Shown: positions 52,599 through 61,135 of the stretch, piece after piece
Position numbering within the stretch: the stretch's first letter is position 1
Layout of the letters: each line of letters opens with the position of its first letter
Assembly (NCBI RefSeq): GCF_005771405.1
Contig: NZ_VAUA01000001.1
Location: 372,001 to 436,000 of the forward strand
DNA: 64,000 nt
Source of the DNA: Parasedimentitalea maritima
GTDB lineage: Bacteria > Pseudomonadota > Alphaproteobacteria > Rhodobacterales > Rhodobacteraceae
Direction: 5' to 3'
Made by a program: the position numbers and the translations under genes
Notes under the pieces: generated by a model
Told to the model about the DNA's origin: nothing
The model's input: only the letters and a program-made list of their open reading frames with translations
Databases searched by the model: none

Positions 52599-53783
52599 TT
52601 ATTGCGCCTGATACATGGTGACCACACAGGCGCCACCCAGCCCTAGGTTATGCTGTAGCGCGGTGCGTGCGCCTTCGACTTGCGTAGGGCCGGCTGAACC
52701 GCGCAATTGCCGGGTCAGTTCATAACATTGGGCCAACCCGGTAGCGCCCAGCGGATGACCCTTGGAGAGCAACCCGCCAGAAGGGTTGGTGACGTACTTG
52801 CCGCCATAGCTGTTGTCGCCGTCTGCGATAAACTGGCTGGCACCGCCCTCAGCGCAGAGGCTCAGGCCTTCGTAGGTGATCATTTCGTTATGGGCAAAAC
52901 AGTCGTGTAGTTCGACGACGTCTATATCCTGCGCACCAATGCCGGTTTGCTCGTATACTTGGGCAGCAGCGGCGGCGGTCATGTCGTAACCCACCAACCG
53001 CATCATGTCGTGGCTGTCAAAGGTGCTTGGGGTGTCTGTAGTCATCGCCTGACCAATGATCTGCACTGAGTTGTCCAGCCCGTGGGCACGCGCATATTTA
53101 TCGCTGACTACAACAGCGGCAGCGGCCCCACAGGTCGGCGGGCAGGCCATCAGTCGGGTCATCACACCCTCCCATATCATTGGCGCTTCCAGCACGTCCT
53201 TGGGGCTGAGCTCCTTGCGAAACAGGGCTAGCGGATTGTTCACCGCATGGCGGCTGGCCTTGGCGCGGATGCGGGCCAGATCGGTCAGGGATGAACCGTA
53301 TTTTTCCATATGGGCCTTACCAGCACCGCCAAAGTAACGCAGTGCCAGAGGAATTTCAGGATGTCCAACCAAGGCATCTGTCTCGGCGTCAAAGGCATCA
53401 AATGGGCAGGGGCGGTCGTCCCAATGTGATCCCAGCGCACCGGGCTGCATCTGTTCAAACCCTAGTGCCAGAGCCACGTCAACTGCGCCACTCTCAACCG
53501 CCTGACGGGCCAGAAACAATGCGGTTGATCCCGTTGAACAGTTGTTGTTGACGTTGATGACCGGAATGCCGGTCATGCCAACCTTATAGATCACTGTCTG
53601 GCCGCAGGTACTGTCTCCATAGGTATAGCCAGCATAGGCTTGCTGTACTGCATCATAGTTGATCCCGGCATCTGCCAGTGCATCATTGATCGCCGCTGCA
53701 CCCATCTGTGGGTAAGGATCATTTTGCCCCGGTTTGACAAATTTAGTCATACCAACCCCGGCAACGACAGCTTTTTCACTCAT
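52599..53783 (-). CDS. Thiolase family protein (SCP2-type lipid-transfer thiolase)
   Basis: 394 residues. SCP2-like thiolases cleave branched or sterol-derived 3-ketoacyl-CoAs. The nucleophilic Cys is in VNNNCSTGSTALFLA, and the subfamily motif is VVELHDCFAHNEMITYE. The C-terminal HPLGATGLAQCYELTRQL has the second histidine. ATG 53783 gives the family start MSEKAVVAGVGMTKF. It is probably the first gene of the operon with SDR and CoA-transferase. The substrate is inferred only in general terms. Confidence 0.9.
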   Translation of the reverse strand: MSEKAVVAGVGMTKFVKPGQNDPYPQMGAAAINDALADAGINYDAVQQAYAGYTYGDSTCGQTVIYKVGMTGIPVINVNNNCSTGSTALFLARQAVESGAVDVALALGFEQMQPGALGSHWDDRPCPFDAFDAETDALVGHPEIPLALRYFGGAGKAHMEKYGSSLTDLARIRAKASRHAVNNPLALFRKELSPKDVLEAPMIWEGVMTRLMACPPTCGAAAAVVVSDKYARAHGLDNSVQIIGQAMTTDTPSTFDSHDMMRLVGYDMTAAAAAQVYEQTGIGAQDIDVVELHDCFAHNEMITYEGLSLCAEGGASQFIADGDNSYGGKYVTNPSGGLLSKGHPLGATGLAQCYELTRQLRGSAGPTQVEGARTALQHNLGLGGACVVTMYQAQ

Positions 53784-53846
53784 GGCACATGGTCCTTTGG
53801 CACTCACAATATTTGCTGGGTACCCGGCCCGCACAGCGTGGAACTG

Positions 53847-54764
53847 TCAAGTTTCACCCCGCGTCGGGTTTGAATTACTCTGCGTCACGGTTTGATTGGG
53901 TGCGGTGGCCCCAGCTTCGATCTGGCGGCGGAAAATACCCGGAGCGACACCTGTGCCATTTGTGAACACCCGGCTGAAATGTGCTGGATCAGAAAAACCT
54001 AGATCATAGGCGACCTCCGCCGCTGTCAGATTGGTATAGATCAGCAACCGCCGCGCCTCTCGCAGGACCCGGTCATTGACCAGCTGTGAGGCGGAGTGTC
54101 CGGTAGAGCGTTGCACGATACGGTTCAAGTGGGTTGGTGAAACCGCCAGTTCGGCTGCGTAATCAGCCAGACTGCGCCGTAATCGAAAATCCCGCTCCAG
54201 CAACATTTCGAAACGGGCGAACAAGGGATTACTTTGGCCTTTTTTGCCATCGCCCAAGGTTTGATCAATGCAACGTGCGATCCTTGCCAAAACCGCGCCT
54301 GCCAGACCTCTGAGGACTTCAGTGCGGCCAAATCCTGGGACGTGATATTCCTCTTCAATTCCCTTGGTAAGGCTGTGCAGGTTTGGCGGTTGGGGGAGAA
54401 CAACAGCGTTACTCAACGCTGCGCGCAGCCTATCGCTGCCGGTGAGACAGTGGTCAAGCAGGTGTGAGGTCAGGGTTACGACCGTTCCCACAGTGCCCGG
54501 AGCAAACTGAAATCCATGCACCACGCCGCGTGGTACGTTGACGATGCAGGGCGGCGGCAGTGCCAGACTGCGCCCATCCAGTTCGACTTCGCCGCCGCCG
54601 CCAGTAAGAAACAGCAGTTGGTGCAATCGTGCATGCCGATGTGGCTTTAGCTCCCAGTTGTGCCGTTTGGAGCGCGCTCGGATGCTTTCAACATGCAGCT
54701 CATCTTCCAGTTCAGATGTCTCACCAAACAGGCTGTAGCTTTGAATGTGACTTTTTGCGTTCAT
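53847..54764 (-). CDS. pobR: AraC family transcriptional regulator, probable PobR
   Basis: 305 residues from ATG 54764. An N-terminal cupin-like ligand domain has HRHARLHQLLFLTGGGGEVELDG. The C-terminal AraC double helix-turn-helix is SLADYAAELAVSPTHLNRIVQ and LTAAEVAYDLGFSDPAHFSRVF. It is divergent from pobA, and AraC proteins in this arrangement activate pobA with 4-hydroxybenzoate. A 15-base palindrome lies between the genes. Confidence 0.85.
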   Translation of the reverse strand: MNAKSHIQSYSLFGETSELEDELHVESIRARSKRHNWELKPHRHARLHQLLFLTGGGGEVELDGRSLALPPPCIVNVPRGVVHGFQFAPGTVGTVVTLTSHLLDHCLTGSDRLRAALSNAVVLPQPPNLHSLTKGIEEEYHVPGFGRTEVLRGLAGAVLARIARCIDQTLGDGKKGQSNPLFARFEMLLERDFRLRRSLADYAAELAVSPTHLNRIVQRSTGHSASQLVNDRVLREARRLLIYTNLTAAEVAYDLGFSDPAHFSRVFTNGTGVAPGIFRRQIEAGATAPNQTVTQSNSNPTRGET

Positions 54765-54812
54765 GTTCGAAATGTACAAGAAATTGCACGCTTGGTCTAT
54801 TCGCAAAGCTGC

Positions 54813-54827
54813 ACATGCGGGGCATGT
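54813..54827. promoter_or_regulatory. Palindrome in the pobR-pobA intergenic region
   Basis: ACATGC-GGG-GCATGT, a perfect dyad 31 bases before the pobA start codon. It is a candidate regulator site, though AraC proteins often use direct repeats instead. Confidence 0.45.
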
Positions 54828-54857
54828 TATGGTCTAGGTCAAGAAAAGGGCGCGCGG

Positions 54858-56039
54858 ATGTCAGTCATAAGAACACAAGTTGGAATCATCGGAGGCGGGC
54901 CGTCGGGCCTGTTGTTGTCGCAACTGCTGCACCGCCGCGGGATTGATACCGTGGTTCTGGAGAAACACAGCCGCGATTATGTACTGGGCCGCATTCGTGC
55001 TGGCGTTCTGGAGCACGGTTTTGCCAATCTAATGCGCGAAGCGGGCTGCGGTGACCGTATGGATGCCGAAGGTGAAATCCATGATGGTGTATATATCGCC
55101 CATCAAGGGCGTATGGACCGCGTGGATCTGGCCAAGCACACTGGCGGTAATTCTGTGTTGGTCTATGGCCAGACCGAAGTGACGCGTGACCTGTATCAGG
55201 CACGCGCTGACATGGATGGTGTGGTGATTCACAATGCACAGGATGTGGCGTTGTTTGATCTCAAAAGCGCCGCACCCTATCTGACCTATGCCAAAGATGG
55301 CGCCACTCACCGCGTTGATTGCGACTACATAGTTGGCGCAGATGGGTTTCACGGGACCAGCCGCAAGGCGATCCCTTCGGATGTTCTGCGAGAATACGAA
55401 AAGGTCTATCCCTTCGGGTGGTTGGGCGTCCTGTCTGAAACCAAGCCCGTGTCACCTGAGCTGATCTATGCCCGACATGAACGCGGTTTTGCCCTGTGTT
55501 CAATGCGCAGTCAGCTGCTCAGCCGGTATTACATCCAGGTACCGATCACTGATACGGCTGCTCAATGGTCTGATGACGCCTTTTGGGCCGAGTTAAAAAG
55601 TCGACTACCGCAAGACGTGGCAGAAACACTGGAAACTGGTCCGTCGATTGAAAAATCCATTGCCCCATTGCGCAGTTTTGTGGCCGAGCCAATGCGCTAT
55701 GGTCAACTGTTCTTGGCTGGAGATGCCGCCCATATCGTGCCTCCTACCGGGGCCAAGGGGTTGAACTCGGCGGCCTCAGACATTCACTATCTGTATCACG
55801 GTCTGGTAGATCACTATCTGAACGATGATGACGCAGGACTGGACGCATATTCGGAAAAAGCGCTGGCACGGGTGTGGAAAGCGCAACGGTTCTCGTGGTG
55901 GATGACCAATCTTCTGCACCGTTTTCCTGACAGCGAAGATGTTGACCGGCAATTACAGCGTACCGACCTCGATTATCTTTTCTCGTCGGATGCCGCGCTG
56001 GCCTCTATGGCGGAAAACTATGTCGGCCTGCCCTACTGA
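54858..56039 (+). CDS. pobA: 4-hydroxybenzoate 3-monooxygenase
   Basis: 393 residues, flavoprotein hydroxylase that converts 4-hydroxybenzoate to protocatechuate with NADPH and O2. It has the FAD motif IIGGGPSGLLLSQLL, the DG motif in DYIVGADGFHGTSRK and GD motif in LFLAGDAAHIVPPTGAKGLN. Its length equals that of characterised PobA. ATG 54858 lacks a strong ribosome-binding site but gives the correct N-terminus. Protocatechuate-cleaving genes are not in the window. Confidence 0.95.
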   Translation: MSVIRTQVGIIGGGPSGLLLSQLLHRRGIDTVVLEKHSRDYVLGRIRAGVLEHGFANLMREAGCGDRMDAEGEIHDGVYIAHQGRMDRVDLAKHTGGNSVLVYGQTEVTRDLYQARADMDGVVIHNAQDVALFDLKSAAPYLTYAKDGATHRVDCDYIVGADGFHGTSRKAIPSDVLREYEKVYPFGWLGVLSETKPVSPELIYARHERGFALCSMRSQLLSRYYIQVPITDTAAQWSDDAFWAELKSRLPQDVAETLETGPSIEKSIAPLRSFVAEPMRYGQLFLAGDAAHIVPPTGAKGLNSAASDIHYLYHGLVDHYLNDDDAGLDAYSEKALARVWKAQRFSWWMTNLLHRFPDSEDVDRQLQRTDLDYLFSSDAALASMAENYVGLPY

Positions 56040-56173
56040 CCACTTGTCTGGCATAGCTTAAGCAGAACCAGACATAGCAATCTGGTATAGCCAATTGGTC
56101 GTACGAGACTTGGCAGCGGTATCGGGCTCCGGTTAGGAGTGGACGGCATCGCACGTACATCGGAGGGCCAGCC

Positions 56174-56701
56174 ATGCATATGAGTGACCAAAAAGAGATC
56201 GCAGCAGATCCGGCCATGGTTTATGCAGCGCTGCTAAACCCCGAGATCCTGAAAGCCTGTGTGCCAGGCGCAAAAGAGGTGACCGGTTCCCCTGAGGACG
56301 GGTTTGAGGCGACGGTGACGCAAAAAGTCGGCCCGGTGAAGGCGACGTTCAAAGGGCAGGTTACCCTGTCGGATCTGGTCGAGGGCGAAAAGCTGACCAT
56401 CAGTGGCGAAGGCAAAGGTGGCGCGGCTGGCTTTGCCAAGGGCGGCGCTGAGGTAACATTGACAGCCAGCGAAACCGGCACATTACTGGCCTATGATGTC
56501 GAAGCCAAAGTTGGCGGCAAGCTGGCGCAGCTGGGCAGTCGCCTGATTGATGGGTTTGCCAAAAAAATGGCAGATCAGTTCTTTACCAACCTGCAGAATG
56601 CTTTGGCCCCGGAACAGGATGAAGAGGAGGGTGACGCCTCTGACGCTGCTGAGGGCGAACAGAAAAAGAGTTGGTTGAAGAAAATCACAGCCCGCGGCTG
56701 A
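56174..56701 (+). CDS. CoxG-like SRPBCC protein (carbon monoxide dehydrogenase subunit G family)
   Basis: 175 residues. The core matches CoxG: ADPAMVYAALLNPEILKACVPGAKEV, followed by VGPVKATFKGQVTLSD and SEGTG-like turns, ending with a helix that contains FAKKMADQFFTNL. A 30-residue acidic to basic tail (EQDEEEGDASDAAEG, then KKSWLKKI) follows. CoxG helps assemble or anchor molybdenum CO dehydrogenase-type enzymes, but no cox structural genes are present. GGAGG lies before the ATG. Confidence 0.87.
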   Translation: MHMSDQKEIAADPAMVYAALLNPEILKACVPGAKEVTGSPEDGFEATVTQKVGPVKATFKGQVTLSDLVEGEKLTISGEGKGGAAGFAKGGAEVTLTASETGTLLAYDVEAKVGGKLAQLGSRLIDGFAKKMADQFFTNLQNALAPEQDEEEGDASDAAEGEQKKSWLKKITARG

Positions 56702-56815
56702 CCCCTGCACAAATGCACATCTACCTGCGCGCTCGGTTTGTATATATCTCCTCTGGTCGCTGCCACGGGCGCAGGCTAACGTAAACCAAACTGATCAGTT
56801 CAGAATGGGAGCGTC

Positions 56816-57745
56816 ATGCCTGCTATCCTTACTATCCGCGACTTGCGGAAATCTTATGCAGACGGATTTGAGGCGCTGAAAAGCGTCAGCCTCGACATCG
56901 ACGAAGGCGAGATCCTGGCGCTGCTTGGCCCCAATGGGGCAGGCAAGACGACGCTGATTTCTACTGTGTGCGGTATCATCACCCCAACTTCGGGCAGTGT
57001 AACCGTAGGGGGGCATGACATTCTCGATGACTTTCGTGCGGCGCGGTCTTTGATCGGACTGGTGCCACAGGAAATCAATCTGGAGCCGTTTGAAACGGTT
57101 TGGAACACGGTGCGGTTCTCACGCGGATTGTTTGGCAAGTCACGCAATGACGCGCTGCTTGAGGATATTCTGCGCAAGCTTTCGCTGTGGGATAAGCGCA
57201 AAAACCGGATCATGGAGCTGTCCGGCGGCATGAAGCGCCGGGTCTTGATCGCCAAAGCGCTCAGCCATGAGCCTCGTGTGCTGTTTCTTGATGAACCCAC
57301 CGCTGGGGTGGATGTTGAGCTACGCAAAGACATGTGGGAGATCGTTGCTGAGCTAAAGGCCTCTGGCGTGACGATCATCCTCACCACCCATTACATCGAA
57401 GAGGCAGAAGCCATTGCTGATCGGGTTGGGGTGATTGCCGAGGGCAAGTTGATGCTGGTCGAGGAAAAGGCCCAACTCATGGCCCGTATGGGGCAGAAAC
57501 AACTAGAGGTGCAGCTGACTGAACCCGTGGCAGCACTGCCCGAAGCACTGGCGCATCATGATTTGCAGTTGGTGAATGGTGGTGGTGCACTGGTCTATAC
57601 CTATGACACCCGCGGTGAACGCACTGGCATCACCGCATTGTTGAACGATGTAGCTCAGGCCGGGCTTGTGCTGGCGGATGTTCAGACCCGACAATCCAGC
57701 CTCGAAGACATTTTTGTCGGCCTTGTATCCGGAGAAACCGCATGA
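56816..57745 (+). CDS. ABC transporter ATP-binding protein (ABC-2 type exporter)
   Basis: 309 residues. Walker [12 protein letters not shown], signature [15 protein letters not shown], Walker [13 protein letters not shown] and switch His TTHYIEEAE. The DUF4162-like tail with [12 protein letters not shown] marks the exporter (NodI/CcmA-like) group. Its stop overlaps the permease gene by four bases. The substrate is unknown. Confidence 0.93.
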   Translation: MPAILTIRDLRKSYADGFEALKSVSLDIDEGEILALLGPNGAGKTTLISTVCGIITPTSGSVTVGGHDILDDFRAARSLIGLVPQEINLEPFETVWNTVRFSRGLFGKSRNDALLEDILRKLSLWDKRKNRIMELSGGMKRRVLIAKALSHEPRVLFLDEPTAGVDVELRKDMWEIVAELKASGVTIILTTHYIEEAEAIADRVGVIAEGKLMLVEEKAQLMARMGQKQLEVQLTEPVAALPEALAHHDLQLVNGGGALVYTYDTRGERTGITALLNDVAQAGLVLADVQTRQSSLEDIFVGLVSGETA

Positions 57746-58503
57746 ACTGGACCGCTATTGGCGCCATCTACCGATTTGAAATGGCGAGATTTTTCCGCAC
57801 ACTCACGCAAAGTTTTCTGTCGCCTGTTTTGTCGACCTCGCTGTACTTTGTGGTCTTCGGTGCCGCCATCGGCAGCCGCATTGATCAGGTCGAGGGCATC
57901 GACTATGGCGCCTTCATTGTGCCTGGTCTGATCATGCTTAGTGTGATGACACAGGCGATTTCCAATGCTTCGTTCGGGATTTATTTCCCGAAATTCATTG
58001 GCACGATCTATGAGCTGTTGTCAGCACCTGTGAATTTCCTTGAGATCGTATTGGGCTATGTCGGTGCCGCTGCCACCAAGGCGTTGTTTATCGGGGTGGT
58101 GATCCTGGCGACGGCCTCGCTGTTTGTGGACCTGCCCATTGCGCATCCATTGGCCATGGTGCTGTTTATGCTGCTGACCTGTCTTAGCTTTGCATTGCTG
58201 GGGTTCATCATTGGCATCTGGGCTGGCAATTTTGAACAGCTACAACTGATCCCTCTGATGGTCGTGACGCCCTTGGTTTTCCTGGGTGGGTCGTTCTATT
58301 CAATCTCGATGCTGCCGCCGATCTGGCAAAAAATCACATTGTTTAATCCGGTGGTCTATTTGATCTCTGGTTTTCGCTGGGCATTCTTTGACACGGCTGA
58401 TGTGCCGGTCGGGCTAAGTTTGCTGGCGATTGGTGGTTTTACTGTTGCTTGTATTGCGGTGATTTGGTGGATTTTCAAAACTGGCTGGCGCATTCGCTCT
58501 TAA
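57742..58503 (+). CDS. ABC-2 type transporter permease
   Basis: 253 residues with six predicted membrane helices and the ABC-2 conserved region [17 protein letters not shown] near the C-terminus (NodJ/YadH-like). The N-terminal [21 protein letters not shown] is the coupling helix region. It is translationally coupled to the ATPase gene and forms a two-gene exporter. Confidence 0.92.
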   Translation: MNWTAIGAIYRFEMARFFRTLTQSFLSPVLSTSLYFVVFGAAIGSRIDQVEGIDYGAFIVPGLIMLSVMTQAISNASFGIYFPKFIGTIYELLSAPVNFLEIVLGYVGAAATKALFIGVVILATASLFVDLPIAHPLAMVLFMLLTCLSFALLGFIIGIWAGNFEQLQLIPLMVVTPLVFLGGSFYSISMLPPIWQKITLFNPVVYLISGFRWAFFDTADVPVGLSLLAIGGFTVACIAVIWWIFKTGWRIRS

Positions 58504-58673
58504 CCGGCTGGAAAGTAGTGTGATCAGGAGGTGACTGGGGGGGACGTGGTGTTCGTATTGTGATCGCGAGAGCGTTGCAATTTTACCCACCTGTCTACTG
58601 TTTTTTCACGTCGTAACGTTTTGCAACCGGCCCGTGCCTTGTTTCGGGCGGGGGGGCAATCTACATCGGCTGG

Positions 58674-59471
58674 ATGACCCTGAACATACCTTTTTTGAAG
58701 AAGCCTCCTTTGGTGGCTGTTGTGCGTCTTGCTGGCGCGATTGGCATGCCCGGACGTGGTGCGCTGAGTGATGCCGGTTTGGCCCCAGTTTTGGAGAGGG
58801 CTTTTCGCAAGGGTAAGCCTGCTGCGATTGCCCTAGAGATCAATTCTCCGGGTGGATCACCTGTACAAAGCTCGCTGATTGGTGCTCGCATCCGCCGTCT
58901 GGCTGATGAATTGGACGTGCCGGTCTATGCGTTTGTTGAGGATGTAGCCGCATCAGGTGGCTACTGGCTGGCGGCAGCGGCAGATGAAATCTGGGCGGAT
59001 GAAAGCTCCGTTCTGGGGTCGATTGGCGTAATATCTGCTGGGTTTGGAGCACATGAATTGCTCGCTCGCCAAGGGGTTGAGCGACGCGTTTACACTGCGG
59101 GCGAAAGCAAATCGATGCTGGATCCATTCCGGCCGGAAAATGATGAAGATGTCGCGCGGCTGAAAACTCTGCTCGGGGATATCCATCAGAATTTCATTGA
59201 TCATGTGACGACGCGACGTGGCGCTAAGCTGAGCGAAGAACAAAACCTGTTCACTGGTGAGATCTGGCTAGCACGGCGTGCCGGTGAATTGGGACTGATT
59301 GAGGGCGTCGCCCATATAAAGCCAAAGATGCAGGAGCTGTTTGGCAAGAAAGTCCGCTTTCGCCGCTACGGGATGAAGAAACCGTTCTTGTCCCGGATTG
59401 GTGTGCAACTGGCACAGGATGCGTTGGGCGGAGTTGAGGAGCGTGCTGCTTTTGCACGCTTTGGGCTCTGA
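58674..59471 (+). CDS. S49 family serine peptidase (SppA/SohB-like)
   Basis: 265 residues. A signal-peptide peptidase-like enzyme with Ser in VEDVAASGGYWLAAAAD as nucleophile and the general-base lysine in YTAGESKSMLDPFRPE. There is no N-terminal membrane helix, unlike SppA proper; it starts MTLNIPFLKKPPLVAVVRLAG. It is followed with overlap by a small zinc-ribbon membrane protein. Confidence 0.92.
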   Translation: MTLNIPFLKKPPLVAVVRLAGAIGMPGRGALSDAGLAPVLERAFRKGKPAAIALEINSPGGSPVQSSLIGARIRRLADELDVPVYAFVEDVAASGGYWLAAAADEIWADESSVLGSIGVISAGFGAHELLARQGVERRVYTAGESKSMLDPFRPENDEDVARLKTLLGDIHQNFIDHVTTRRGAKLSEEQNLFTGEIWLARRAGELGLIEGVAHIKPKMQELFGKKVRFRRYGMKKPFLSRIGVQLAQDALGGVEERAAFARFGL

Positions 59472-59472
59472 G

Positions 59473-59643
59473 GTGATTTTTAAAATCGTATCCTTGTTTC
59501 TGGTCGCAATGGCGGTGCTGGCGATGTTCGGAAAACTGAAGTTTCCCGGGCAAAAGAAGCTGGAGTCGGCCCGTTGTCCACATTGTGGACGTTTCAAAAT
59601 TGGCAAGGGCCCCTGTGCCTGTGGAAAAGGGCGACGCGGATGA
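59473..59643 (+). CDS. Small membrane protein with zinc-ribbon tail
   Basis: 56 residues starting at GTG 59473, one base after the S49 gene ends. An N-terminal membrane helix (IVSLFLVAMAVLAMFG) is followed by four cysteines in CPHCGRFKIGKGPCACGKG, a likely zinc site. The stop overlaps the start of the antiporter gene. No function is known to me; tight coupling on both sides suggests a real gene and perhaps an accessory to the peptidase. Confidence 0.7.
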   Translation: MIFKIVSLFLVAMAVLAMFGKLKFPGQKKLESARCPHCGRFKIGKGPCACGKGRRG

Positions 59644-60593
59644 TGATGCCATGGCTATTTTTGGCGCTGGGTCTGGTGATCTTGCTGCTGGCGGGGGATG
59701 CCTTGGTGCGCGGCGCGGTGAACCTCAGCCTTCGGCTTGGGGTGCCAGCGCTGATTGTCAGCCTCACCATTGTTGCCTTCGGGACCTCCGCGCCTGAGCT
59801 TCTGATTGCCATTCAGGCCGTATTAGAAGACGTTCCAAGCATTGCCCTAGGGAATGTGGTCGGGTCGAACACCGCTAATATTCTGCTGGTTTTGGGCGTT
59901 CCAGCCATTATGACCAGCCTTCACACCAGCGAATGTGACACCCGTAAGAACTATATCTACATGCTGGGTGCTACTGTATTGTTCATCGCACTTGCATTTT
60001 GCGGCGTATTTACACTTTGGTCCGGGCTGGTTCTGCTGGCTGCTCTGGCCTTCGTGCTTGGCTCGGCATTCCGCGAAGCGCGCGCGCATCGGCGGTGTGG
60101 CTGCGAAGCTGACGATGACCTGGAGGACATCGACGAGGCCGATCCCAATATGCCGTACTGGCGCATAGGCGTTTACTTGGTGTTGGGCTTGATTGGCCTG
60201 CCTTTGGGCGCTGATTTATTGGTTGATAACGGGACCGAGATCGCCCGCACCTATCATGTCAGCGAGCGGGTGATCGGTTTGACTTTGATCGCTATCGGCA
60301 CCTCGTTGCCAGAGCTTGCGACTACGGTGATGGCGGCCCTGCGCCGGCAGGCTGACGTGGCTCTGGGCAATGTCATCGGTTCAAACATGTTCAATCTGCT
60401 TGCCATCGTCGGCGTCGCTACATTTATTGGGCCTATCCCAGTAAAGCCGACATTCTTGATGTTCGATCTTTGGGTGATGCTGGCTGCTTCGCTCTTGCTG
60501 GTGCCCTTTGTGTTCTTCAAGCAAGATATTACTCGCACATGGGGTGTTGTTTTAACGGGGTTATATCTGGCCTATATGGTCGCGGTTTTGTAA
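59640..60593 (+). CDS. Calcium/sodium antiporter (CaCA family, YrbG-like)
   Basis: 317 residues with about ten membrane helices. The two inverted alpha repeats are present: IVAFGTSAPELLIAIQAVLED with ALGNVVGSNTANILLVLG, and LIAIGTSLPELATTVMAAL with ALGNVIGSNMFNLLAIVG. Between them lies an acidic cytoplasmic loop (CGCEADDDLEDIDEADP). It starts at ATG 59640, overlapping the preceding stop (ATGA). Confidence 0.94.
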   Translation: MMMPWLFLALGLVILLLAGDALVRGAVNLSLRLGVPALIVSLTIVAFGTSAPELLIAIQAVLEDVPSIALGNVVGSNTANILLVLGVPAIMTSLHTSECDTRKNYIYMLGATVLFIALAFCGVFTLWSGLVLLAALAFVLGSAFREARAHRRCGCEADDDLEDIDEADPNMPYWRIGVYLVLGLIGLPLGADLLVDNGTEIARTYHVSERVIGLTLIAIGTSLPELATTVMAALRRQADVALGNVIGSNMFNLLAIVGVATFIGPIPVKPTFLMFDLWVMLAASLLLVPFVFFKQDITRTWGVVLTGLYLAYMVAVL

Positions 60594-61135
60594 CACAACT
60601 AGTACAAGCACATCGCTGTGCGATAGATAGTTCTATGCTGGTTGTTTTGCGTTAACCCGTGGTTGCGTTTTGTCGCTACCGCATCAATTCAGCTTTGGGC
60701 TACGATATCGCATCGTTAACTGATCAGTGACTTGCTCCGCACTGGGTTTCAGAGGTCGGCCATTTGCCCACTAAGGGCTAATTCTGGCCGTCGCATTCTC
60801 GGATGAGACCTAGGCTGAACATCCCGTTTAAGTACCGTCAATTCCATAAAGTGCGACAAGTTGTGCACTGGGAAAAATTACGTCATAAACTTGTAATAGA
60901 AATGTATTTGATTTCAACGCGTTGTGGATTTTCAGGAAAATTATCATCTAAATTCAAACGCTTATCATTTCGCCTAAAAAACAGGCAATTCCAAAAATGT
61001 CGATGTTTCCAGTTATAAGCAGCAGATAATCAAAAGATATCTCCACAGTTATCCACAGCTTCGGTGGATTTGTTTTTGCTTGCTCCTGAGGCTTACACGT
61101 TGCAGCTGGAGGCAGGGAATCATATCTTTGGTAAC
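60594..61135. other. AT-rich intergenic region with DnaA box, upstream of uvrC
   Basis: About 540 bases without a convincing gene. From about 60860 the DNA is clearly AT-richer than its surroundings. It holds a perfect DnaA box (61049-61057), a partial one on the other strand (TGTGGATTT, about 60932-60940) and several TTATC elements. A short open frame at 60803-61018 has no ribosome-binding site or protein-like sequence. It may be the uvrC promoter region or a DnaA-controlled site. Confidence 0.5.
61049..61057 (+). promoter_or_regulatory. DnaA box
   Basis: TTATCCACA, the perfect consensus, in the sequence CTCCACAGTTATCCACAGC with a partial copy (ATCTCCACA) directly before it. It lies 79 bases before the chosen uvrC start codon. 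Confidence 0.6.

Noticed and set aside
58504-58673. GC-rich dyad CGGGC/GCCCG before the S49 peptidase gene as a terminator
   Set aside because: The stem is short with a long loop and no T-run, so I could not support it.
60803-61018. 71-codon open frame in the AT-rich gap before uvrC
   Set aside because: The translation is rich in Lys, Arg and Phe without recognisable structure, it has no ribosome-binding site, and it runs across the AT-rich DnaA-box region.
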